Source of the DNA: Collinsella sp.
GTDB lineage: Bacteria > Actinomycetota > Coriobacteriia > Coriobacteriales > Coriobacteriaceae
Reading direction: 5' to 3'
Assembly: GCA_014871605.1 (NCBI GenBank)
Contig: WGSQ01000051.1
Coordinates: forward strand, 1-11,259
Length of the DNA stretch: 11,259 nt
Below, one piece after another: positions 1 through 5,535 of this stretch. Under the pieces are notes generated by a model. It was given only the letters and a program-made list of their open reading frames with translations. It had not been told where the DNA came from and searched no databases. The number at the start of each line of letters is the position of its first letter. The stretch's first letter is position 1. Made by a program: the position numbers and the translations under genes.

Positions 1-2
1 AC

Positions 3-1538
3 ACCAACAGCCCCAAGGCCCGCGAGGCCCGTCGCACCAACGTGCAGCTGCTGCTTTCGCAGCACGATTCGCAATGCACGAGCTGCGTGCGCAGCGGCAA
101 CTGCAACCTACAGACCATCGCCAACGACCTGGGCATTTTCTATCTGCCGTATCAAAGGCATTTGGCGGGCGAGGGCTGGGATTTCGATTTTCCCATCATC
201 CGCGAAAACGACAAGTGCATTAAATGCATGCGCTGCATCAAAGTGTGTGAGAGCGTGCAGGGCCTGGGGATTTGGGACCTGACCAACCGCGCCACGCATA
301 CCGCCGTGGGTACCCGCGGGCGCGCGCCGATTGGCAAGACCGATTGCGTCGCGTGCGGCCAGTGCATCACGCATTGCCCGACGGGCGCGCTGCGCGAGCG
401 CGGCGACACCGAGACCGTGTTTGACGCGCTCGCTAATCCCGACAAGATCGTGCTGGTGCAGATCGCGCCTGCCGTGCGCAGCGCCTGGGGCGAGGAGCTC
501 GGCATATCTCGCGAGGAGGCAACCGTCGAGCGTCTGGCCTGCGCACTGCGCCGCGTTGGCTTTGAGTACGTGGTCGACACCGATTTCTCGGCCGACCTCA
601 CCATTATGGAGGAGGGTTCCGAGCTGCTCGAGCGCCTAGGCGCAGCCGCCAAGGGCGAGGGTGACAGCCGCGGCTGGCCCATGTTTACGAGCTGCTGCCC
701 GGGCTGGGTGCGCTTTGTGAAGGCGCGTTATCCGGAGTTTGTCGACAGCCTGTCCACGTCCAAGTCGCCGCAGCAGATGTTCGGCGCCATCGCCAAGACA
801 TACTACGCCAAGGTGCTGGGCGTGGAGCCTGAGCGCCTGTTCGTGGTGTCCGTTATGCCGTGCACGGCCAAAAAGGCAGAGTGTGCACTGCCGAGCATGT
901 TGGGCGAGGGCGGTGCGCCCGACGTGGACGTTGCGCTGACGGTGCGCGAGATGGTGCGCATGATCCGCGCGAGCCACGTGAGCGTGGACACGTTGGTCGA
1001 GGAGCCGCTCGATACGCCGCTAGGCTTTGGCACGGGCGCGGGCGTGATCTTTGGCGCCACGGGCGGCGTGATGGAGGCCGCCGTGCGCTCGGCCTACTAC
1101 CTGGTGACGGGCAAGAACCCGGATGCCGATTTCTTTACCGACGTGCGCGGACTCGACGGCTGGAAGGAAGCCGTCGCCGATATCGATGGCACCAAGGTGC
1201 GCGTCGCCGTGGCACACGGGCTGGGCAACGCCGCCCGCCTACTCGACGCGATTCGCGACGGCCGTGTGGGCTATGACTTCGTCGAGGTTATGGCATGCCC
1301 GGGCGGCTGCGTCGGTGGCGGCGGTCAGCCCATCCACGACGGCTGCGAGCTGGCAGCCGAGCGCGGCCAGGTGCTCTGGGGTCTCGATGCGAACGCCGAG
1401 ATTCGCTTCTCGCACGAGAATCCCGATGTTCAGGCGTGCTATAGCGAGTTCTTGGGTGCGCCGCTCTCGCCGCTGGCCGAGGAATTGCTGCATACCGACC
1501 ATCACGCATGGACGATGCCTAACGAGGGGACATGCTAG
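3..1538 (+). CDS. [FeFe] hydrogenase catalytic subunit (HndD/HydA type), 5' end outside window
   Basis: This is the catalytic subunit of an iron-only hydrogenase, a cytoplasmic enzyme that reversibly reduces protons to H2 with electrons from ferredoxin and/or NAD(P)H. The frame is open from nt 3, so the true start lies upstream. The GTG at 42 is internal, and an N-terminal [2Fe-2S] domain of some 70-80 residues is probably missing. Seen in order: an H-x3-C-x2-C-x5-C [4Fe-4S] motif (HDSQCTSCVRSGNC, nt 63-104), two ferredoxin-like clusters (CIKCMRCIKVC; CVACGQCITHCP), then the three H-cluster signatures L1 TSCCPGW (687-707), L2 MPCTAKKAE (855-881) and L3 VMACPGGCVGGGGQP (1287-1328). All H-cluster cysteines are present. 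The domain order matches the NADH/ferredoxin bifurcating or NADP-reducing group, whose NuoE/NuoF-like partners would lie upstream, outside the window. The lipoprotein gene starts 2 nt downstream, suggesting one transcript. The family call is very secure; the partner and electron donor are inferred. Confidence 0.96.
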   Translation, partial: TNSPKAREARRTNVQLLLSQHDSQCTSCVRSGNCNLQTIANDLGIFYLPYQRHLAGEGWDFDFPIIRENDKCIKCMRCIKVCESVQGLGIWDLTNRATHTAVGTRGRAPIGKTDCVACGQCITHCPTGALRERGDTETVFDALANPDKIVLVQIAPAVRSAWGEELGISREEATVERLACALRRVGFEYVVDTDFSADLTIMEEGSELLERLGAAAKGEGDSRGWPMFTSCCPGWVRFVKARYPEFVDSLSTSKSPQQMFGAIAKTYYAKVLGVEPERLFVVSVMPCTAKKAECALPSMLGEGGAPDVDVALTVREMVRMIRASHVSVDTLVEEPLDTPLGFGTGAGVIFGATGGVMEAAVRSAYYLVTGKNPDADFFTDVRGLDGWKEAVADIDGTKVRVAVAHGLGNAARLLDAIRDGRVGYDFVEVMACPGGCVGGGGQPIHDGCELAAERGQVLWGLDANAEIRFSHENPDVQACYSEFLGAPLSPLAEELLHTDHHAWTMPNEGTC

Positions 1539-1540
1539 CG

Positions 1541-2599
1541 ATGCGCGCGTTTGATTTCGAAATGTCGCGCCGGGGGTTTGCCTCGGCGCTTGCCGCGGGC
1601 GCGCTGTCGCTTGCGCTCGCGGGCTGTGGCGGCGGGGCTGCCGGTGCCGGGTCCGCCGCGGGCTCGGCTACCGGGTCTGCCGCTGACGGTGCCGCTGCCG
1701 AGCCGGTCGAGGTGCACGTCGCCTCGCTCAAGGGGCCGACCTCGATTGGCCTGGTGCAGTTTATGGACCAGGCTGCCGATGGCGAGACGGACAATGAGTT
1801 CGACTTTGCGATCAACACTGCCGCCGACGAGATTGTGCCCAAGGTCATTCAGGGCGATATCGATATCGCCCTGGTGCCCGCCAACGTGGCGAGCGTGCTC
1901 TACAACAAGACCGAGGGCGCGGTGCAGGTCATCGACATCAACACGCTGGGCGTGCTGAACGTGGTGACGGGCGATGCGAGCGTGGCCTCGTTTGGCGATC
2001 TGGCGGGCCATACCGTCTACATGACGGGCAAGGGCACCACACCGGAGTACGTCATGAACTACCTGCTGGAGCGCGCGGGCTTGGCCGGTCAGGTGACGCT
2101 CGAGTTTAAGAGCGAGCCTACCGAGGTGCTCTCGGCTCTGCTTGCCGACCCGACTGCCGTGGGCGTGCTACCCGAGCCGTTCAAGACGGCGGCCATCGCC
2201 AAGAGCGAGGGCAAGCTGTCGGCACAGGTGAGCCTGACCGATGTGTGGGATGAACTGGCGGGTGACACGGGCTCCCGTTTGCTGACGGGCGTAACCGTGG
2301 TGCGCCGTGCCTTTGCCGAGGAGCATCCCGAGGCCGTGGCGGAATTCTTGCGCCGCCATGAGGCGAGCGTGAAGGCCGTCAATGCGGCGCCGGCGGACTG
2401 GGCTCAGGCCGTGGTCGATGCGGGCATCGTGGATAACGCCACGATTGCCGAAAAGGCGATTCCCGGGTGCATGCTTGTCTGCCAGACAGGGAAGGATATG
2501 AAGGCCGCGCTCGGTGGGTACCTGCAGGTGCTGGCCGATGCGGACGCGAGCGCCGTGGGCAGCAAGCTCCCGGCTGATGATTTCTACTACATGGAGTAA
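1541..2599 (+). CDS. ABC transporter solute-binding lipoprotein, NMT1/SsuA-like, Tat-type signal
   Basis: Predicted extracytoplasmic substrate-binding lipoprotein (352 aa) of an ABC importer. The N-terminus reads MSRRGFASALAAGALSLALAGC: a twin-arginine S-R-R-x-F motif (residues 9-13), a hydrophobic stretch and a LAGC lipobox with Cys29 as the lipidation site. A Gly/Ala/Ser-rich linker follows. The mature part has the NMT1/THI5/SsuA flavour: an early strand (HVASLKGPTSIG), the segment VIQGDIDIALVPANVASVLYN, and a hinge region GHTVYMTGKGTTPEYVMNYLL. I chose ATG 1541 because the GAGGGGA ribosome site at 1524-1530 is about 10 nt away. ATG 1532 overlaps the hydrogenase stop but is only 1 nt from that site, which is too close. 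The stop is 3 nt before the permease-ATPase gene, so the two form one importer. Relatives bind sulfonates, taurine, nitrate or thiamine precursors, and the ligand here cannot be read from sequence. Confidence 0.88.
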   Translation: MRAFDFEMSRRGFASALAAGALSLALAGCGGGAAGAGSAAGSATGSAADGAAAEPVEVHVASLKGPTSIGLVQFMDQAADGETDNEFDFAINTAADEIVPKVIQGDIDIALVPANVASVLYNKTEGAVQVIDINTLGVLNVVTGDASVASFGDLAGHTVYMTGKGTTPEYVMNYLLERAGLAGQVTLEFKSEPTEVLSALLADPTAVGVLPEPFKTAAIAKSEGKLSAQVSLTDVWDELAGDTGSRLLTGVTVVRRAFAEEHPEAVAEFLRRHEASVKAVNAAPADWAQAVVDAGIVDNATIAEKAIPGCMLVCQTGKDMKAALGGYLQVLADADASAVGSKLPADDFYYME

Positions 2600-2602
2600 C
2601 CC

Positions 2603-3970
2603 GTGCGTGCGGTTGCGCGACAAATGATAGAGCGTATGAAGGCGGTGGCGGCAGCAGGTGCCGTCGCCGCCTTTTGGCTTGCCGTGTGGGTCTTCGCGGC
2701 GGCGCTGGTGGCGCAGCCACTGATCTTGCCGGGGCCGGGTGCTGTTGCCTTGGCGCTGCTGCGCCTGGTGTGCGATGGCGGTACCTGGGCGATTTTGGCG
2801 GGCTCGGGCGCGCGGATATTGGGCGGGCTGGCGCTTGCCGCGGTGTGTGGTGGCGTGCTGGCCGGGATTTCGTCACGTTCGCGTGCGTTTGCCCGCCTGG
2901 TGGCGCCGGCGCTGTCGTTTGTCAAGGCGACGCCGGTTGCCTGCGTGGTGGTCCTGCTGCTCATTTGGCTGGGATCGGCGCGCGTGAGCATCGCCGCGGT
3001 CTTTTTGATGGCGCTGCCGGGCGTGTATTTTTCGCTGGCCGAGGGCTTGGCACAGGTGAATAAACCGCTGGAGCAGATGTTCCGTCTGCATGGCGTGCGC
3101 GGCTGGCGCCTGTTTTGCGCCCATACCTGGCGCGAGGTGCTGCCGTTTGCGCTTTCGTGCGCCCGTGCCGTGATCGGCATGAGCTGGAAGGCCGGCGTGG
3201 CGGCGGAGCTGATCGGCATGGCGGTGGGCACCGTGGGTGAGCGCATCTATCAGGCAAAGCTTTTGATTGAGACGGCTGATCTGCTGGCGTGGACCGTGCT
3301 GGTTGTTATGGCTTCGTGGGCATGCGAGCGCGTGCTGGTGTGGCTGCTGCGGGCTTCGGGGCCTGCGGCGTGGCGTGCGGCGGTGCTGTCGCATGGACGC
3401 GGCTTGCGCGGGCGTGCGGGCGCTGCCGACGTGGCGGAGCTTGCGCTTGCCGTGGGCGATCGCGCGCCCTGGGCGCCGGCGCTGGATGGTCTGGTGCTCA
3501 ACGTGCCTGCGGGTGGGCGTATCTGTGTGATGGGCACCTCGGGCGTGGGCAAGTCGACGCTGCTTGCGCTGGCGGCGGGGGAGTGCGCGCCGTGCTCCAT
3601 GGTGTTTCAGGATGTGCGCCTGGTAGAGGGCGCCTCGGCTTTGGATAACGTGCTGGTGTGCGCCGACGCGCGCGTGGACGCCTCGAGTGCCGCGGCCCTG
3701 TTGCGCCTGCTGGTGCCGGGGGTCGATGTGCATGCTCGTGTGGCCGAGCTCTCGGGCGGGCAGCGCCGTCGCGTCGAGATTGCCCGAGCCCTGCTGTGTC
3801 CGGGCGGCGCAGTGATTCTGGACGAGCCCTTTACCGGCCTAGATACCGCTGCGCGCGACGCATGCGCCGAGGTCGTGCTCGACTTGCTCGTCGGCCGCAT
3901 GCTGTTGCTTGCTACACACGATGCCGTCGACGCTCAGGCCCTCAATATCTCGGACATCATCACGCTCTAA
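2603..3970 (+). CDS. ABC importer permease-ATPase fusion (SsuC/TauC-like membrane domain plus compact NBD)
   Basis: One 455-aa polypeptide carries both the membrane and ATPase parts of an importer. Residues 1-250 are hydrophobic with several transmembrane segments and a BPD-type EAA loop (about 156-181, LEQMFRLHGVRGW...EVLP), as in SsuC/TauC permeases. Residues 275-455 are a nucleotide-binding domain: Walker A GTSGVGKST (311-319), Q-loop Gln336 in VFQD, signature LSGGQRRRVEIARAL (383-397), Walker B AVILDEP (403-409), D-loop TGLD and H-loop His439. All catalytic motifs are intact. Lys317 to Gln336 is only 19 residues, whereas about 40 is usual, so the beta-strand insert after Walker A is missing. 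The start is GTG 2603, with GGAG at 2593-2596 and 6-nt spacing; ATGs at 2624 and 2636 lack a good site. It lies 3 nt after the lipoprotein gene. I see no frameshift or stop between the domains, so the fusion looks real. Confidence 0.88.
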   Translation: MRAVARQMIERMKAVAAAGAVAAFWLAVWVFAAALVAQPLILPGPGAVALALLRLVCDGGTWAILAGSGARILGGLALAAVCGGVLAGISSRSRAFARLVAPALSFVKATPVACVVVLLLIWLGSARVSIAAVFLMALPGVYFSLAEGLAQVNKPLEQMFRLHGVRGWRLFCAHTWREVLPFALSCARAVIGMSWKAGVAAELIGMAVGTVGERIYQAKLLIETADLLAWTVLVVMASWACERVLVWLLRASGPAAWRAAVLSHGRGLRGRAGAADVAELALAVGDRAPWAPALDGLVLNVPAGGRICVMGTSGVGKSTLLALAAGECAPCSMVFQDVRLVEGASALDNVLVCADARVDASSAAALLRLLVPGVDVHARVAELSGGQRRRVEIARALLCPGGAVILDEPFTGLDTAARDACAEVVLDLLVGRMLLLATHDAVDAQALNISDIITL

Positions 3971-3990
3971 ATACTTACTCAGCAACAAAA

Positions 3991-4019
3991 TGATCCGTTT
4001 TTTCTCCGTCCCCATAGGG
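3991..4019 (+). repeat. Copy 1 of CTCCGTCCCC intergenic repeat
   Basis: The sequence begins TGATCCG, continues through a T-tract, and ends CTCCGTCCCCAT plus AGGG. A second copy at 4389 differs by a one-base indel and a few substitutions. The two copies are in the same orientation and flank the antitoxin gene. This copy has lost the right half (GGGATCA) that makes copy 2 palindromic. It begins 20 nt after the permease-ATPase stop and ends about 8 nt before a candidate promoter. Confidence 0.7.
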
Positions 4020-4026
4020 TTGGGTA

Positions 4027-4035
4027 TGGTATTCT
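4027..4035 (+). promoter_or_regulatory. Candidate extended -10 promoter for the antitoxin gene
   Basis: TGG-TATTCT fits an extended -10 element (TGn followed by TATnnT). No good -35 is visible at 17 nt upstream. It would give a start near 4042 and a leader of about 145 nt. The same TGGTAnnnT pattern appears before two other genes in this window (4436 and 11062), which supports it modestly. Confidence 0.4.
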
Positions 4036-4043
4036 ATCTGCGG

Positions 4044-4072
4044 GGTAATACTTAGGATTACCAAGTAATACC
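4044..4072 (+). promoter_or_regulatory. Palindromic operator-like site before the antitoxin gene
   Basis: GGTAAT (4044-4049) and ATTACC (4057-4062) form a 6-bp inverted repeat with a 7-nt spacer. GTAATACC follows at 4065-4072, repeating GTAATAC directly. The cluster sits just downstream of the candidate -10. RelB/DinJ-type antitoxins usually repress their own promoters through such palindromes, so an autoregulatory operator is plausible. This is inference from position and symmetry. Confidence 0.4.
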
Positions 4073-4093
4073 AACGCAGTAGAAACAAACTCC

Positions 4094-4152
4094 AGATGCG
4101 GGCCAATCGGGTTGCCTTCACAGCCCGTCGCCCAGCCGCGTGGCCCGCATCT
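4094..4152 (+). promoter_or_regulatory. Nested stem-loop in the antitoxin leader
   Basis: AGATGCGGGCCA (4094-4105) and TGGCCCGCATCT (4141-4152) are exact reverse complements, 12 bp, separated by 35 nt. Inside, CGGGTTG (4108-4114) pairs with CAGCCCG (4121-4127) with one G-U pair and a 6-nt loop. The structure would lie in the transcribed leader, 34 nt before the start codon. There is no U-tail, so it is not a standard terminator. It could stabilise the message or regulate translation. Confidence 0.6.
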
Positions 4153-4186
4153 ATCCGCACCACCGTCGTTTCAAAAAGGAAGCGCC

Positions 4187-4387
4187 ATGGCAGAACACAT
4201 GACCCCGGTTGTCGCGAAGGTCTTGCCCGAGGAAAAGGCGGCCTTCGCGGCGGCAACCCAACTCGTAGGCACCACGCCGTCCAACGCCATCCGCATGTTC
4301 ATCGCCGCGTTCAATCGCTGCGGCACCTTTCCGTTCGACATTTCGCCCAGCGGGGCCTTTGGCACTGCGCCCGATTCTCATCAATAA
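4187..4387 (+). CDS. RelB/DinJ-family antitoxin, apparently without a toxin gene
   Basis: A 66-aa protein beginning MAEHMTPVVAKVLPEEK. The core ATQLVGTTPSNAIRMFIAAF followed by CGTFPFDI matches the DinJ/RelB ribbon-helix-helix antitoxin pattern: a short N-terminal strand used for DNA binding, then helices with the 'T/S-xx-AIRMF' turn and a closing 'PF-x-I'. Such proteins bind their own operator and neutralise a RelE/YafQ-type mRNA interferase. The start ATG 4187 has AAAAAGGAAG just upstream; the open frame before it (from 4112) lies in the structured leader. The next gene is a membrane protease read from its own promoter, and the preceding gene is the ABC fusion, so no toxin is adjacent on either strand. 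It may be an orphan, or act in trans on a toxin elsewhere. The family call is fairly sure; function without a toxin is unknown. Confidence 0.75.
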   Translation: MAEHMTPVVAKVLPEEKAAFAAATQLVGTTPSNAIRMFIAAFNRCGTFPFDISPSGAFGTAPDSHQ

Positions 4388-4388
4388 G

Positions 4389-4419
4389 TGATCCGTTTTC
4401 CTCCGTCCCCATGGGATCA
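4389..4419 (+). repeat. Copy 2 of CTCCGTCCCC intergenic repeat, palindromic ends
   Basis: It starts TGATCCG and ends GGGATCA, so its outer six bases (TGATCC/GGATCA) form an inverted repeat around the CTCCGTCCCCAT core. It begins 1 nt after the antitoxin stop and lies about 17 nt before the candidate -10 of the CPBP gene. See copy 1 at 3991. Confidence 0.7.
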
Positions 4420-4435
4420 GCTCTCTGCCGAGTTG

Positions 4436-4444
4436 TGGTAGAAC
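4436..4444 (+). promoter_or_regulatory. Candidate extended -10 promoter for the CPBP protease gene
   Basis: TGG-TAGAAC matches an extended -10 element (hexamer 4 of 6). A start near 4451 would place the ribosome site (GGAGG, 4461-4465) and ATG 4471 at normal distances. There is no convincing -35. Confidence 0.4.
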
Positions 4445-4470
4445 TAGGGAACGGTTTTGAGGAGGTTGAC

Positions 4471-5379
4471 ATGCTCAATGCGATAGCGTGGGCGCTTGCC
4501 TGTTTTGGCGTTGTCGCTGCCGATATAGCCCTGAGCGTGGTTCTGTTTTCTGTTCTCGGTGCCGTGTCGGCGCTGACGGGCTATCCGATCGACAATCTCG
4601 ATATCCAATGGTTCCAGGCTGCCGCTCAGACGGCGTCGTTTTTGATGGCGCTGCTGTGGTGGCGTTATCTGTGGCCGCGCTCGTTTATGGCGCGCCAGCA
4701 AGGCGAGCGCCCGTTCGGTGGGGGAGCAGGCGCGGCATGGAAGCGCATCGTCTGCGTTGTCGTGATCGGCCTGTCCATGCAGGTGGTCATTAGCTATCTA
4801 TGCGACGGCGTGCTGTCGCTGCTGCCCGAGGTCGCGGCAGACTATAGCGAGCTCGTCGAGGAAACAGGCATGGGCGACACGAGCTATCTGGCCGTTCTGA
4901 CCACGGTGATTGGCGCGCCATTTTGCGAAGAGCTCCTGGTGCGCGGCATCATCTTTGAGTTCTCACTGCGTGCGTTTAATCCACAGTGCCATCCGCTCTG
5001 GAAACGTCGGCGCCGCGTGAACGCGCAAGACGGCGCCATAGTGCCCTGGGCGGCCCCGAGTGCCTGGGGCGTCGCCGCGGCAATCGTACTGCAGGCGGCG
5101 GTCTTCGGCTTTATGCACATGAACTGGGTGCAGGGCTGCTATGCGGGTGTTGCCGGCCTCATCTTTGGCTGGGTGCTCGTGACCACCGGAAAGCTCCGTT
5201 ACACGATCCTGCTGCACTTTGCCTTTAATGCCGGGTCGTATCTCATGGGCCTGCTGTGGTTTGTGAACACGCCGCTCGACGTAGTGATCACGGTTGCCAT
5301 CGCCGGCTTTGTGCTGGTAGAGGCGATGCGGTCGCTCAAACTGACGTGCCAGACGGATCGTCCCTACCAGCAAGCGTGA
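4471..5379 (+). CDS. CPBP family intramembrane metalloprotease (CAAX/Abi type)
   Basis: A 302-aa polytopic membrane protein. The CPBP/Abi motifs are present in order: CEELLVRG (residues 152-159, Glu153-Glu154 and Arg158), FGFMH (212-216, His216) and HFAFN (249-253, His249 and Asn253). These are the metal/catalytic residues of the Rce1-like family, whose bacterial members are linked to prenyl-protein cleavage, bacteriocin self-immunity or processing of secreted peptides. Hydrophobic segments at about 5-35, 50-68, 92-112, 138-150, 197-215, 225-240, 244-265 and 268-286 suggest seven or eight membrane passes. The start is ATG 4471 with GAGGAGG five nt upstream. The same frame stays open back to 4096 through the antitoxin region, but that extension lacks a ribosome site. 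An insert rich in Arg/Lys (about 176-184) lies between motifs 1 and 2. The last codons and stop lie inside the first of three palindromic repeats. No bacteriocin genes are adjacent, so the substrate is unknown. Confidence 0.88.
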   Translation: MLNAIAWALACFGVVAADIALSVVLFSVLGAVSALTGYPIDNLDIQWFQAAAQTASFLMALLWWRYLWPRSFMARQQGERPFGGGAGAAWKRIVCVVVIGLSMQVVISYLCDGVLSLLPEVAADYSELVEETGMGDTSYLAVLTTVIGAPFCEELLVRGIIFEFSLRAFNPQCHPLWKRRRRVNAQDGAIVPWAAPSAWGVAAAIVLQAAVFGFMHMNWVQGCYAGVAGLIFGWVLVTTGKLRYTILLHFAFNAGSYLMGLLWFVNTPLDVVITVAIAGFVLVEAMRSLKLTCQTDRPYQQA

Positions 5380-5485
5380 TTCCCCTAAGGAAAACACGGC
5401 TAGGCGTGTCTGAGCGTGTTACCCCTAGGGAAATCACGACTGGAGACAGCCCAAGCGTGTTTCCCCTAGGGAAAACACGCTTGGC
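5371..5485. repeat. Three palindromic repeats at 40/41-bp spacing
   Basis: The core CCCCTA(A/G)GG occurs at 5382, 5422 and 5463, each flanked by (A)GCGTG upstream and AAA(A/T)CACG downstream. Every unit is thus a palindrome of about 30 bp centred on CCCTAGGG. The third is best: CCAAGCGTGTTT (5451-5462) and AAACACGCTTGG (5474-5485) are exact complements, 12 bp. Neither strand has a T-tract after the stems. The array fills the gap between convergent genes, and its first unit includes the CPBP stop codon. Confidence 0.85.
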
Positions 5486-5497
5486 CGATGAGGAGAC

Positions 5498-5525
5498 GCC
5501 GACTGGCCAAGAGACACCGGTCGGC
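5498..5525. terminator. Hairpin at the convergent end of ygiQ/CPBP
   Basis: GCCGACTGG (5498-5506) pairs with CCGGTCGGC (5517-5525) with one G-U wobble and a 10-nt loop. It lies 10 nt past the ygiQ stop. No U-tract follows on either strand, so termination is only a guess, based on position between convergent genes. Confidence 0.35.
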
Positions 5526-5535
5526 CCTCGCCGCA

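Noticed and set aside
4096..4470. N-terminal extension of the CPBP gene through the antitoxin region
   Set aside because: Arginine-rich shadow translation in another frame of the antitoxin gene and its leader. ATG 4471 has GAGGAGG and begins the first membrane helix.
5371..5485. CRISPR array
   Set aside because: Only three units, each palindromic and imperfect, with gaps of about 10-15 nt. CRISPR spacers are longer and repeats are near-identical. No cas gene nearby.
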